The notes under the pieces: generated by a model
What the model saw: the letters and a program-made list of their open reading frames with translations, nothing else
Told to the model about the DNA's origin: nothing
The model's database searches: none
Made by a program: the position numbers and the translations under genes
Assembly (NCBI GenBank): GCA_964017195.1
Contig: OZ024890.1
Coordinates: 18,413,201-18,477,200 of the forward strand
Direction: 5' to 3'
DNA length: 64,000 bases
Source of the DNA: Siderastrea radians
Lineage: Eukaryota > Cnidaria > Anthozoa > Scleractinia > Rhizangiidae
Shown here: one piece after another, positions 1 to 12,295 of the stretch
How positions within the stretch are numbered: the first letter of the stretch is position 1
Layout: every line of letters begins with the position of its first letter

Positions 1-475
1 AGACGGAGTCGATGAAGAAACCAAACGCATTTATTTAAATAAACTTAAACTTTATTAAGAATACAGGAAAATAAGCTAAAGTACGTAATTGCCGCGGAAG
101 GGGGCGCGAACACGAGGACCCATCAGGCGAGGAGCTCCCCGGCCCACTAAAATGTCGAAGTAAGATATGTAACCGGCACGGTTCTTCTGTTCTTCTCCCG
201 TTCCGCTTGTCAAGTTGACGCTTTCTTTTATTTGTATCTCCATATGTCACGAATGAGTTAGGTGCTGGGCTTCCTTATTGCTCATGTTTTCTTCTTCTAC
301 CATTTAAAGCAACAACTAGCAATCGCAGCTGTCCAGAGTTTACTATATGGGCTTATTTCCCCAGTTGTTTTGTTGATTGAATATACTGTTCGTTTCACGG
401 GTTTAAATTTGCACTTTCCATGCATTCGCAGAACCTGAAAAACGGTGAGGGTGTCGTTTTTCTCTACCAATCAAA
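1..475. other. No gene seen
   Basis: Only short open frames without domain content. I see no splice-flanked exon and no recognised repeat before the hairpin MITE that starts at 476. Confidence 0.4.
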
Positions 476-573
476 TAGCCTGCTCACTAAGTGTGTTATT
501 CGCTCGAGAATCGTGGCTCCGCCGCCAAGATACTCGCGCGAATAACACACTAAGTGAGCCTGCTCGCAGGCTA
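476..573. mobile_element. Hairpin MITE, TAGCCT termini, 9-bp TSD
   Basis: The ends read TAGCCTGC and GCAGGCTA. The arms CACTAAGTGTGTTATTCGC and GCGAATAACACACTAAGTG form a foldback. The flanks CCAATCAAA (467-475 and 574-582) are an exact 9-bp target duplication. A 9-bp duplication is characteristic of Mutator-like elements. The element is non-coding and must have been mobilised in trans. Confidence 0.85.
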
Positions 574-839
574 CCAATCAAACCACCAACTAGTGATTAC
601 AGGTACACTATTTCGTAAAGTATCGGCTTATTTTGCCAGTTAAAGAATCATGGAAAGACGCGTGTTCCAGAATCAAGACAGTGAGTGAGGCAGTGCATGT
701 GCCAAGCCAAAACAAAATCGCACAACAGAACAAAATCGCGGAGAAAGGCCACACGAAGCTAATGGTAGTGTTACCGCTCCACCACCTGAACTTTGCTTTC
801 GCACAAATCTTACAGGTACTACCAGTTACGCAAGTTCAT
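574..839. other. No gene seen
   Basis: Unique-looking sequence between two hairpin elements. A 69-codon open frame at 633-842 has no recognisable content. Confidence 0.3.
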
Positions 840-1028
840 TAGACTGCGAGAAGTCTCTAATTTTGGCGATGGCAGTTGAGGGGCGGGCGAAATACACACA
901 CGCGCGCTCGAAATTTCTAGGGGACGCGACGCGAAGGGAGCTCCTCGAAATTTCGCGCGCGTGCGTGTGTATTTTGCCCGCCCTACCACAATCGCCATCG
1001 CAAAAATTTGGAGACTACTTGCAGTCTA
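840..1028. mobile_element. Hairpin MITE, TAGACTGC termini
   Basis: The left end TAGACTGCGAGAAGTC and right end TTGCAGTCTA are inverted. The arms continue through GGCGATGGC and the GGGCGGGCGAAATACACACA / TGTGTATTTTGCCCGCCC blocks. The element is a 189-bp foldback. No clean target duplication was found, so its superfamily is open; the termini resemble those of the TAGCCT family. Confidence 0.75.
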
Positions 1029-1218
1029 ATTTTTTTGGGGGGGCGCTCTGCCCATTTGTATTTAGTCAGCTGGCAAGCATCAAAACATATCCTCGTGTTG
1101 ATCTTGTGCTCGTCATCACCTTTTTTCAATGCTGGTATGCAAATTCTGATCACCTACGCCTTTTGCCAGAAATGTCAATCGTCTCTTCATAACTACCACC
1201 ACTGGACATTTGGTGACT

Positions 1219-1475
1219 ACCGTATTTTCCGAATTAAACGCCCCCGGCGTTTATTCCAAGCTCAGCCTGGTGGACCCGGCGTTTGTTTGAATCAGCAGTT
1301 TATTTGGGCCCGCTGTTTTTTAAGAAAGAGTTTTTATTCGTTTTACATGACATCCTGTATCTCACCCTTACACCTAAGCTCATTATACCACAAATAAACG
1401 TCTGAGGGGCTTATTCCCGTCTTCCTTTTTTAGACCCGGCGTTTATTCGGGTCCGGCGTTCAATCGAGAAAATAT
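1219..1475. mobile_element. MITE with 'CGTATTTTC...AACGCC' inverted ends
   Basis: The sequence CCGTATTTTCCGAATTAAAC at the left is mirrored by GTTCAATCGAGAAAATATGG at the right. Between them are several GGCGTTTATTC-type direct and inverted motifs. It is non-coding. Confidence 0.6.
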
Positions 1476-1721
1476 GGATTCAGTTTCTCTCAGAGTCAAG
1501 GCGTACGCGAATTTAGTGGTTTCACTTTTTGAGTTTGTGGATGAATTTCTCATTAGTCTTAACTCATTGACCATTCAAACGAGAACCGTTGTGCAGTACT
1601 TAAATGTCCTTTGTTGCTGTTTATTATGATGTGCAAACAGTGGTGGAAACTTTTGAAAGGAAAGCTGTTAGTACAATACTTTCCTCTGAAGTATCTGGCT
1701 GTAGATGAAAAATAAATGGTT

Positions 1722-2222
1722 TCGTACAATACAGGTCTTTGTCTGACGAAGTTTCCAATTGCCAGAAACAAATACATAAATAGAATAGAAAAAATAGCTG
1801 AAAGTACTTCCCTACTGTCCAGAACGCTGTGCAAGATGGCTCATACTTTTGACTGGTCTCTCACTTAGTTGAAAGCTATTGAGCAGTACTTTCAAGACTA
1901 TCGAGCAGTAATTTCCTGTGGTGTATTTATTATGCTGTATAAGCTGTTCTATTGATGAAATCCTTCAGAGCGTTCGTACAATACAGGTCTTTGTCTGGCG
2001 AGGTTTCCAATTGCCAGAAACAAATACATAAATAGAATAGAAAAAATAGCTGAAAGTTCTTTCCTGCTGTCCAGAACGCTGTGCAAGATGGCTCATACTT
2101 TTGACTGGTCTGTCACTTAGTTGAAAGCTATTGAGCAGTACTTTCAAGACTATCGAGCAGTAATTTACTGTGGTGTATTTATTATGCTGTATAAGGTGTT
2201 CTATTGATGAAATCCTTCAGAG
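1722..2222. repeat. Two tandem copies of a ~245-bp unit
   Basis: The unit starting GTACAATACAGGTCTTTGTC occurs at about 1730 and again at about 1976 with only a few substitutions. Both copies end near CCTTCAGAGCG. High similarity means a recent local duplication. Minus-strand open frames here are by-products of the repeat. Confidence 0.85.
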
Positions 2223-4193
2223 CGTCCTTCAATGCAAAAGCTAATGAGCAGTGCTTTTCTGTGGTGCTAAGTTTATTTAGCTTTTATTCAGTTATCCTGT
2301 ACAAGGTGGCTTTTACGTTTGAGTCCGTGAACAAAATCGATCCTGAAGCTGGCGAACAACATTTTCCTGTGAAGATTTATTGATTTTTCAATGTTAATCT
2401 CAACTTGTGCTTGGCAAGGCAAGACAACGAGTTCAAGGAGGCGTTCCCATTACAGATCTTCCTCGTTCTTCTCTTATAATGGAAACACTGATAGCAGCTA
2501 GGTTACTTATCACTTGGAAATATTTTCAGTTCCTTCAGGTTTTTTTGAGTGCTTTACTGGTCATTGCTACCATGCTGAAATCACGTGTTTTAAAAAAAGA
2601 AACAACTTGAAGAAAACTTGTACTTTGGAACATGTTGTATTAGCACACCTGTTGGGCGGTGATCAACACAACACGGGGCGCCCAAACTCTGCAGGTATCC
2701 AGGAACGTACCAAAACAACGCGCTGTAGAAACAATTCAAGTGTAAAAAACAATTGTTTTACGTGGCTCCTGGGTGTCAGTTAGCAAGATGAAAGGAGCTG
2801 TGATTTATTAGCAGTTACGCCGAGCAGTTCCCCTTCATGCTCAGGCCGGTCAAGCGAGCAAACACTCGGGCGCATGCGAAAGTTGCGCGCTTGCCGCGCG
2901 GGAAAAAAACATGCAACTTTTGCGCTCACTAGCTTGTTCGTTTCGCTCAACTACCTCTAAGCGAAGAGAAGGACTGATTTTAGTCCTATTTTGTTGCTAT
3001 TGTTACGAGAATGCGCGGCCTCGTGCCCTTAGAGGAACTGGACGGTATGTCAACGGGTAGAATGGACAACAACGCAAAAACGCGTCCATAAAATGTGACC
3101 AGACGCGTGTGGAACTTCACTTGTCTAAACTTTCCTCACGGGACCGTTGTCGGGTCGATCATTTCCACAAACTGTTTGTTTCTTTTTTGGTTTGTTTTTG
3201 CTTTTCAATTGTGACATCCGAGCTCAGTTGTGAAAGGTAATTTTTTGGAATGCACTGACTGAGTTATTATAATTATAATTCTCCACCCATACTGCTTCCT
3301 CTAGCAAATGAACGGAATAGACGCGGAATACCCGTCATTCGAAATAGGCCGAACTGCAGAACAGGCCTAATATAAATAGGCTGCGTTCGGAACAGTCAAA
3401 ATTGCGTTCTTTCGGGAACTAATAGTCTTTGTATTAAGTATGCATTCTAAACCGCTATAAGAACAGCCACGACCAGAATACTACCAAAAGAATGCATCCT
3501 CTATGTAACAAAACTCTTGACCGTAGATGTCAAAGCGATGACTTGTTTCTCTCAGCAGTTTTCGCCGCTATTACCTCAGGTATCCGCTTGGCAGAAGGGA
3601 AAAGAGGAAAAACACCCTTTACAGAAAAGGTGTTAAAGATTTACCGGCGACTTTCTCCAAAATTGCTGCGGAAGTCAGGAGGGTGCAAATTAATTAATGC
3701 ATATGAGTATCTCGTATCAGTTATGTTGAGTTGCCGCATGTCTGAAGGAGGCCGCATGTCTTTCCGAAATTAATGTTAAGGACTTTCGAGTTATTATTTT
3801 TGTCAAGATGGAGCAAATTTCGGGTAAATACATCGTTTGTGAAAGAATCTGATGTCAGAAATAAGTTCAGTTAAATTTCATTCTGTAATGGGGGCAGGAA
3901 CGGCACAGTGCTGAGCCAGCTGGTCCCCCACCAAGGCTGTTCTAATCCCAGTCTCCGCGTGATAAGTGAATTCAGTTTGTTGCGTTATGTGGTATTGGGG
4001 TATCGGGCCATTTTCGTTGGTCGTTCGGTAATTTCGATCTAAAAGTGCGGTATTGCGGTTTCATTATTACGAATGAAACAGATTTCAAAAGGAAGCTATG
4101 CAGATTCGATTAGATGCGATATTTGTCGATACGTTGAAATTGAAAGCCTAAACCCTTAACTGATAAACTAGGTGTCACCAAGAAAATTTAAAG
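2223..4193. other. No gene seen
   Basis: About 2 kb without a convincing coding region or an RNA gene. The short open frames (2407-2783, 3492-3773) have no domain signature and no paired splice sites that I could support. Confidence 0.35.
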
Positions 4194-4216
4194 GAGCTCA
4201 GCGGGTGTGGACAAAA

Positions 4217-4312
4217 CCTGGGCCTGGGCCCATGGGCCAGCCCATGGGCCAGCCCATGGGCTACCCTATGGGCTACCTTATGGGCTACCCTATGGGCTAC
4301 CCTGTGGGCCAC
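4217..4312. repeat. CCTATGGGCTAC short tandem repeat, left arm
   Basis: About eight units of a 10-12 bp motif (CCCATGGGCCAG changing to CCTATGGGCTAC). The mirrored array lies at 7227-7320. The open frames reading (MGYP)n or (PYGL)n are the translation of this array, not genes. Confidence 0.85.
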
Positions 4313-4667
4313 CCCCAATTTTTTTTTTCAATAAAAATAAAAAATCGTAAACATAAGAAAAAATAAATTAAAAATAAATTTCTTATTAATTTATCAATTA
4401 TTGATATTTTAAAAAAAGTTGGTGGCTGTGGTGGATTAATTTATTAATTATGTAGTCAAGCAGAAACATAAAACAAATTAAATCAAAACAAACGAGAAAT
4501 CACAACCAAACAATGCAATGAATCCGAACTACGTGTTTATTCGAGGCCAATTTTTCTTTGTGGAATATGCCAAACAACACAGGAACACATGCTGCGAATT
4601 AGTGAAAGGTGTGTTTTTAAAAAAAAAAATCAAATATAATAATTTTCTAAAAAAAATGTGACGACCT

Positions 4668-4790
4668 CAGCCTGCGTAGCTGGCGGTATTGTCTGCGAAG
4701 GTAAAGTTTTGGTGGCGGAGCCGCCATGAGCGGCATCCCGGCTCCGCCGCTCAAACTTCGTGGAAACAATCCTGCCAGCTACGCAGGCTA
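4668..4790. mobile_element. Hairpin MITE (TAGCCT type) in the left arm
   Basis: The ends CAGCCTGCGTAGCTGGC and GCCAGCTACGCAGGCTA are flanked by exact TGACGACCT copies (4659-4667, 4791-4799). A half-copy with the same CTGCGAAGGTAA / GGTGGCGGAGCC interior sits inverted in the right arm of the host element (about 6725-6805). Confidence 0.8.
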
Positions 4791-5189
4791 TGACGACCTC
4801 CGAACACTACAGCACCAATGTTCAGACATTTGTTGCCGAAGATTCCCGAAGAGGTTCCGATAATTTCCGAAAATTATCAAACGTCGCAGTACGAAGCTCG
4901 AAACATTGGCGTGAGCTTGTAAGCTTCTTATTGAGGACACGCACGCAACATTTAGCGCCGTTCACAGCTGGACTATTTTGTTTGGAAAGTGATCTCCATT
5001 TTTCACGCAATTGTGAGTCAGGAGTGAGAAACTGTTCTTTACGCATGTGATCGCTTGTACGTGGTCAGTGGACATGCCACGTTGTGGTTTTTGTTGATAG
5101 TACCCTGGGTACAGAATAACTTTGACCGGCAACATAATACTGACACGACATTTCTCTGTATGGTTTTTGGCCTCTTTGCCCTGAGACAG

Positions 5190-5719
5190 GGTACACTATT
5201 TTTTTTTTATAAGAACATCTAATTTTTGGGCTGAGGCTGAACGTTCTTATTTTTTACTATTTGAGACTGAAAACGTTCTTAAGATGTTCTTAAGTTACAT
5301 CTTATAGTATTTGAACTAGACAATGCGGACGTGACCAGGAAACGTATCAAAGAGCATTGTTCGCCGAATGTGGTGTATCAAGTTGCTTTTAACATGCTGG
5401 CGTGGCCTTTTCCCCGTGATCTGGTGCCGCGGACAATTCAATTCTGAGATGTCGCGTCAACCAACTCTTGGTAAATTTGGCTTTAAAAAAACCATTGAAC
5501 ACAGAGGTAGGCATTGAGTTAATTGTATTGTTAGATCACGCTTTTGCAGTTATTTATGCTGCTCATTTAACAACAAATTAAAAGAAATGGGGGGAAATAA
5601 AAACGTTCTCCGACTCACAGCCTGGGGTATGTTCTTAGCATGTTCTTAAAATTTTGGTAAATCTCAGCCTCAACGTTCTTATAAAAAAGGATCTTATAAA
5701 AAAAAAAAAAGAGTGTATC
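5190..5719. mobile_element. MITE with poly-T/GTTCTTA inverted ends
   Basis: TACACTATTTTTTTTTTATA at the left is opposed by CTTATAAAAAAAAAA...GTGTA at the right. GTTCTTA motifs recur in both subterminal regions. It lies inside the 3.1-kb element, and no coding frame is present. Confidence 0.6.
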
Positions 5720-6505
5720 TGATTTTAGGGAAGTGTGCCCCATCAAAACGGAGTCTGAACCTGCCTCAAACAGGGTCTTAGATAAAGGCTTTTCCCTACA
5801 CCAAGCTCACAAACAACTGTTTTGGGGGATATGCCCCCTTGTGGTTTCACAGCACGTTTTCTTCCTGGGATCCCAACAGATGAGTTCATGCTGTCTTTGG
5901 TTTGCATGTTAGCCAAAAACAGCACTCGTGTTTGTCACATATCCGGTGTAAAAAGTAGATTTACCCCTTTGTAGACATAAATAGATGCTCAAGAATGACT
6001 AAGTGACTTATGGCGTTCTTATATAGTTGTCTTGAGATCTGCAGTGTTCTGACTTATGTCCACGGAGAACAAAACAATCTTGACACCAGTATGTTATAAG
6101 GACTGCTTGAAACATAATAGCACGCACTGGGTTTGCATCGGACAAACTTGGAAAAGTTCTCCAATAATTTTCTGAATGGATTCACCTCGCTTGTCTGAGG
6201 GCGTTTCGTAAGCCAGTGCTGTTAGGGGATACTCTTCACCGAGTCAACACTGGTCAGAGTATAAAATTAGTTTGGAATTTTGGAACTTTAGTCGGCTTAT
6301 GTAATGACTCTTGAAGAGGGAAACATGCGTGTGTGTGTGTGTTTCATCAGGAGTAGTAAGGAGAGGGTGTAATTCGTAGTTATCACATCTCACTTCACGA
6401 GTTAAATTCGGCAATGAGACTTTCCGGTAATGTCTCATCCACAATGTCTAGACCAATTTGCAACAAATTTGTGCCAATGTTTCGATAGTGAGCTTTGCGC
6501 TTCGC

Positions 6506-6600
6506 GGTACAGTCAAAGCTCTCCTTGGTCCTCCTTGCCACCACTCTTGTAAGCGACCAGCTCTAGTTCAACGATGCAGGCCGACGACCGCCCCGCAAAA
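6506..6600. mobile_element. Fragment of the CTCTCGTAAGCGACCAC repeat
   Basis: TACAGTCAAAGCTCTCC is followed by diverged CGTAAGCGACCAGCTC motifs. The same terminus occurs at 46861 and 63671, so it is one dispersed family, probably a TA-targeting DNA transposon. Confidence 0.55.
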
Positions 6601-7355
6601 GCATGCGAGAGGAACCTTACCCTCTAATGGGGGGGGGGTTGCATAAAACGAAACGTCCGGTGTACCTTCTAACACCAGACAGTCAGTCTAGTTAAGTCAC
6701 TGGCGTTAGCAGTTGTGCCGCTCGTTGTCGCGGCTTCGGCCGCTCATGACGGCTCCGCCACCAAAACCTTACCTTCGCAGACAATACCACCCGCTATGCA
6801 GGCTAAGGTCGCCACAATTTTTTAGAAAATTCGGCTAATATCCATATGAAAATCTCACGCATTTGACTTCCGAAAAGTTGGCAGGTATACAGTATTATAT
6901 TTGATTTTTTTTTCTAAAAACACACCTTTCACTAATTCACAGCATGTGTTCCTGTGCTGTTTGGCATATTCCACAGGGAAAAGTTGGCCTCTAATAAACA
7001 CGTAGTTCGGATTCATTGCATTGTTTGGTTGTGATTTCTCTTTTGTTTTGATTTAATTTGTTTTATGTTTCTGCTTAACTACATAATTAATAAATTAATC
7101 CACCACAGCCACCAACTTTTTTTAAAATATCAATAATTGATAAATTAATAAGAAATTAATTTTTTTTGTTTTTTCTTATCTTTATTATTTTCTTTTTTTT
7201 TTATCGAAAAAAATAATTTTGGGGGTGGCCCACAGGGTAGCCCATAGGGTAGCCCATAAGGTAGCCCATAGGGTAGCCCATAAGGTAGCCCATAGGGTAG
7301 CCCATGGGCTGGCCCATGGGCCCGGGCCCAGGTTTTGTCCACACCCGAGCTCAGC

Positions 7356-8656
7356 TTGATACGATTTAATCGACTACCGCGTTTCTTCGACGTGGTCTAC
7401 ACGTAAAAACATGAACGTACCCGGGAACGTACCTCATTACAGTTACTTTTGCTCTGCAATCGGAGACAAGCTTGCTTTCAGGGATTTAACATTCAACTGG
7501 CTCCGTTCTACTCAGTGAACAATGAAACATCTTAATAGCTTTTAATGAATAAATTGTTTTTCTTTCCTTATTAAACTGTAATGAAGGCAGATCACGTTTA
7601 CACAGCGCACCCAGTCCAGTAATTCTGTAACAGCATTGATTAGTGTCGGAAGAATTACAGTTTCACACGTACTCCAGTTTCTTTTCTGATTGACTGTTGA
7701 TTTTTAAAGTTGAATATATAGGTATTGAAACTAGGAGCGCGGCGTTAAAATCCCTTAGGGAAGACCGTTTCCTGTAAGTCGCGGCCGGTCACCGGAATGT
7801 AGTTTTCAGCCAATCACAGCGCGTTGCAGTTCCAGTGGTATGTTGGGCGTAAAAATAGTGTCGCTTTCAGCCTTTAATAGAAAACACGTTTTCTGCAAGC
7901 TAATGTGCCAAAGAAGCAAAATTTTTCATTTGTATATATCGAATGAAGTCGTTGCAAGTAATGATCTGGCTTATTTCTTCATGTTATTCCCTGATTCCAG
8001 TTAAATTTTCTTCAGCAGGAAACAGCCAATGAGGCAATCACCAACCTAACCTTTAACGTTTTTAGCCATTTTTTCAAAGGTAGCTTTGTGTTTGTTGTCT
8101 AGAACCGTTATTTCCCCTAAAATTTCCGGTGTAAAAGTGTTGGACTGCCACTACTCCCACGGCCAACCCTATCCCTTGAAGCCCCTAGAACACTGAAGTG
8201 CCTAACTTGCGGATCCAAAATATTCGACTTGATTAAAACAAATTCAAGCGCCCACTAAAAAGATATTTACCTGTAGCTCGGGTATCGTTTGCCAGTCGCC
8301 ATCAACCACATCAGAACCGCATGTAAAGTTGTGAAGTCGGTATCTCTGTTATCACCCTAAATTTATCCCAGAAGGAAATGACATAGTCGTTGGCCAGACA
8401 CCAACCTGCGACCTTTTTTGGCCACTGTTCAAAATACTAGGAATTTTTAATATGAAAACGAAAAACTGCAACAGAGGAAAGCAACGGAGGAAAGAACCCT
8501 AGTATCATTTGTTAAATGTGTTACAACTCAAGAACACACACGATACATTTTGAATTTTAGTAGCTTTGAGTTCGACAGGCTCCCAACGTGATTTAAACAG
8601 GCTGTTTAAAGCTCCAGGTCTCCAGGCTAAAAATAACTGATACATGCAAGGCTCCA
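7356..8656. other. No gene seen
   Basis: No open frame with recognisable content and no clear repeat boundary. GC is low and stops are frequent on both strands. Confidence 0.35.
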
Positions 8657-8783
8657 TAACCTGCCTATCAAGCGTTTCCGTGGCGTTTCTCCACGTTTGA
8701 AGCAATTTTTCGCTTTTGGCTGCGCGAAAAAATACTTTAAGTGTCCGGCAAAGTCTAAGGAAACGCTTGCTACACAGGCTAAG
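8657..8783. mobile_element. Degenerate hairpin MITE (AGCCTG type)
   Basis: AACCTGCCTATCAAGCGTTTCC at the left mirrors GGAAACGCTTGCTACACAGGCT at the right, with a TTCGC-rich centre. I found no convincing target duplication, so the copy looks old. Frames at 8505-8948 run through it and are not genes. Confidence 0.6.
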
Positions 8784-10850
8784 CCGGCTCCAGGTCTCCA
8801 AGACAGAAATATCGGGGCTCTACGCCTGGCGCTTCATGGCTTTATTCCAGGGATTCAATTAGCCAGACTCAGCAGTTTTGTTCGGGTCCAAGTAGAGAGA
8901 ACCTTCGGACTACGGACTCACCAAGGCAAGACTTTCGAGGCTCCATAGCTCCAAAGACGCCCTCCCTCTTGGACCCTGTGTATATGTAAGGGATTCGCGG
9001 CGGTAATCTTAGCCTGTGTACAGACTTAGGAGGAAAATGGGAGACCTCTGCGAGCAGACTATGTTAATCGTCTGAAAAATGGCCAAGCGTACAAATTCTC
9101 AGTATGAATGTACGTGCAGAACTTTGCTGTGTTAAAACAACATTTTGCAGCGTTCTTTTTAGCTTTTTTTGTCTCACTATTGCTTGTCTGTGAAAGGTTT
9201 TACTGAAAAGAAAAAGATTGCTGTGCTGAATAGAAAAATCTTTTTTTTCTCTGTCGGGAAAGACATGCGCTGGCACAAAATCAAATTTCCGAGAACCTCT
9301 GGAATTGTCTGACAGGATGTGTAAAGGGTGGTAAGTAAGATCTCTTAGGCGGTTTGATACGCTTATTTAGCGGTTAGCAACATTGACACGTATGTATTAG
9401 CTAAATTCAATTAGCAGCACGCTACCGTTGCAATCGTGACCAGTTCTTTCGCGTACGCGCGTGGACCGCGTGGCAAACGGCGTAAAAGATCCACTGGTTC
9501 CTTACTAAGACAGTGGAAATGACAACAAAGTGAAATGGAATTATGTGCCGTTGTTTGAGTAGATAGTAAGGTTTTAGACTAACAAGTGTATTATAATCAA
9601 TCCTTTTAATCAAATACATTCAAAAAGAAGACAGTAAAAGAAGACGAATCACAAAATCCTACACAGACCGAGAAAACAGTGAATAATAAACAAGAACAAT
9701 AAACGAAAATAAATGTAAGCTTTATTGTTCTTCTTGTTTATTTAAGGTAGAGAAGTTAATTTAAAGGGGCTCTTCGTGCTTAGATGTCCTCTTCGGCCTG
9801 AGCTTAATATACTCTCTCAATGTAAGGCTGAAAAAACTAAGGGTAATACTCCCTTCCCCCCGCCCCCCCCCCCCCCCGAATGAGCTGCTATTCCATCGTA
9901 GGTTTTCCCCTTTTATTCCGACGGTACACATTTATACACCTGCCGGGTAAAGAGAGAGCATGTAGATTACAGTTTCTTGTCTAAAGAAGCAAAAGGTCCT
10001 ATTCAGAGAGCAATTCAACCTAACCTCGAAGACCCCCTCCCCCGATCTTCCGAACCAAAATCCGATCACAAGACCACAAGATTGCTGGTTGAATTTCGGA
10101 ATCATTTCGTCGTGTCCTGTCAGGTCAAAAGAGTCGCGGACATAAACTTCGGTGTTGTTTTCTGACTTGTTTGTATTCATTCTTAATATGGAAGGCTGCC
10201 AAAATGAATTATTTGAGTGAAGTGCGTTTACTGACACATACATTCTCAGTATGTTTTATCAATGTATCCTTATAAAGGGCGAGGCTAGAAACATGCTTCG
10301 ACAGGCTTAGTCTTAGACCGATTTAATTATAATTCGTCTTAGCCAACCAACTGTCATCGCATCAGCATCATCTAAGCTAGTAAACAAGACATTTATCGTT
10401 TGCATTGACTCAAAGTTAGAATTGTGATACTTGGAAACCCTCCGCCGTAAGTAAACTACACAAAAAATATGATGATGATGGTCATATTGGCGAAACTAAG
10501 GGCGAGCGCAAACGCCGCATATTGACATCCCCTATAATTTAGGTCGACGAAAAAACTTTACGTTGCAATCGTAAGGGTTAAAAAAACTGTTAAGGTTTAA
10601 AAGGTTTAAGGTTAAAAGGTTACAATTTGTTGACAACAAAGGAACTTTTGACTCCGCATTAACTGAGTACCCGACATTGGGAAAACAATTTGCTTTCTTA
10701 TGGTCAGATAGCGGCTTTAAGTCTTTTGAATCTTTTAAGACGCTAAAACTTATCTTATTAGGCCCTTATTATTCCCCAGATCTGAGACAGAACGTTAAAT
10801 GTTGATCGATTTGTGACAAAGGCAAACATTTTAATGACCGCAAAGGTCTG

Positions 10851-11092
10851 GGGCCCATTTCTCGAAAGTCCCGAAAACATTTCGGGCCCGGAAAGCTATT
10901 TTATGAGCGCAAGATTTACCTTAAAGATTCACATTTTTTTGGTTGTTAAAGCTAAGTAGTAAACTTGTAAGTTGACGAAACAAGTCGAGCTGGTTTGCAG
11001 GCTAAAAGCTACACCACCATTCTATAGATTTTCATTTTAAAATATAGTTCCGGGCCCGAAACGTTACCGGGACTTTCGAGAAACGGAACCCT
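10851..11092. mobile_element. MITE with 'TTTCTCGAAAGTCCCG' inverted ends (copy 1)
   Basis: CATTTCTCGAAAGTCCCGAA at the left is inverted at the right as CGGGACTTTCGAGAAACGG. A second inner pair is TTCGGGCCCGGAA / TTCCGGGCCCGAA. The copy-2 equivalent is at 15841-16066. Confidence 0.75.
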
Positions 11093-11597
11093 GGTCAAGA
11101 ATGTTAAGGCATCAGTGCCAAATTGTTGATTGTCGTCTGAATCAACCGCGGCATTATGAAGTAATGACCGTATTGATTCCCACTGAACACTCAGATATTA
11201 AGTCTGATAATTGAATGCGGACTTGTTCTAGATTTTGAGTTCGTGAATGAAATCCTAGTGAGACCATATTCAAATGAAAGGTCTTCGGCGCCCGGGCCGG
11301 GCTTCGGCGCCCGGGCCGGGCTTCGGCGGTACTTCCTGTGAGGTCCGTGCTGATCTTCACAATAAATTAAAGGTTGGATTTCGAAGCTGGTTTTAGCTTC
11401 TCTATGTGTGGATGAGAGGAAGTGTAATAGAGTCCTTTCTGAAATGGACGGTTGACGCTGCATCGTGTTATTCCTAGCCATTTCCACTCACAGACCAGGC
11501 TGTTTTGATGACCTAGGAGCTCAGGGACAGAGACCGTTACGTTTTCTACCGAGTATGTTATGTACTATTCATGTGTTGTATTTTATCCGCTACCTCT

Positions 11598-12215
11598 GTA
11601 TCAGTTGAAACGCTTACAAAGGGTCCAGAATGTATGAGCGGGGTTTGTCAACGGTTGCTATGGACACGAAGAGGATTGTCTAAAGCTCGGATGGCTGCCC
11701 ATTATAGAGCGAAGGAAACTTCATCTCCTTGATGCTACTTTTAAAGCTCTGTATTTTGAAAATTGGCCAGACTATATACGATTGGAAAAGTACATTCCCA
11801 CCAGAACTCTCGGATCGTCAAATGAAATAAAGCCAATAGTCCCCTTGATCAAAGGAACCTTCCAAGACAGTGCTGCAGAAACGTTTAGCAGCATACCAGC
11901 AACGATTAGGAATTGCATAAATTTTAAAACTTTTAAACGGGAAGCAAGAGCTCAAGCAAGAGCTCACTTAAGAAACATGGCGTCTGTAAGACTAAAGGGA
12001 CAAATTTAATCTTTTTTAAAAAATATATATAAAAATGGATTGTAAATTTAATTTTTAATTTGTAAGACTTAAATCATTTAATCATTTTTTTTTTCAAATT
12101 GATTGTAATTTTTTTATTTGTCTATATAGTTAATGTATATTTAGTTGTAGTCATTGTTTTAGTATAGGCTTGGTGATGGAAGAGACACCTCGTGGAATTA
12201 CCAATAAACCATGAT
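11598..12215 (+). pseudogene. LINE reverse transcriptase C-terminus and 3' end (copy 1)
   Basis: The plus-strand frame reads as the C-terminal part of a CR1/L2-type LINE ORF2. A 'LKRLQRVQN'-like stretch near 11610 is followed by a leucine-rich segment and then the open part at 11782-12009, ending in the 'AHLRNMAS' region. Frameshifts and stops break the upstream half. The 3' untranslated part ends at AATAAACC followed by (ATT)n, the typical microsatellite tail of these LINEs. It is heavily 5'-truncated and dead. Confidence 0.7.
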
Positions 12216-12234
12216 CATTATTATTATTATTATT

Positions 12235-12294
<60 letters not shown>

Positions 12295-12295
12295 C
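12216..12295. repeat. (ATT)n(GAT)n microsatellite
   Basis: A pure trinucleotide run forms the tail of the LINE fragment. The poly-methionine open frame here is its translation. Confidence 0.95.

Larger units (their letters stand above)
4203..7346. mobile_element. 3.1-kb foldback element with long arms, 9-bp TSD
   Basis: The termini GGGTGTGGACAAAACCTGGG (left) and its inverse (right) are flanked by the exact 9-bp duplication GAGCTCAGC at 4194-4202 and 7347-7355. The inverted arms run about 500-600 bp inward on each side. They include short tandem repeats based on CCTATGGGCTAC and the poly-T/ATTAATTTATTAATT block. The 9-bp TSD suggests a Mutator-like, non-autonomous element. The interior holds further MITEs and no transposase frame. 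Confidence 0.8.

Noticed and set aside
5743..5925. 60-codon minus-strand frame near 5.8 kb
   Set aside because: No domain, no splice context, inside a transposon-rich interval.
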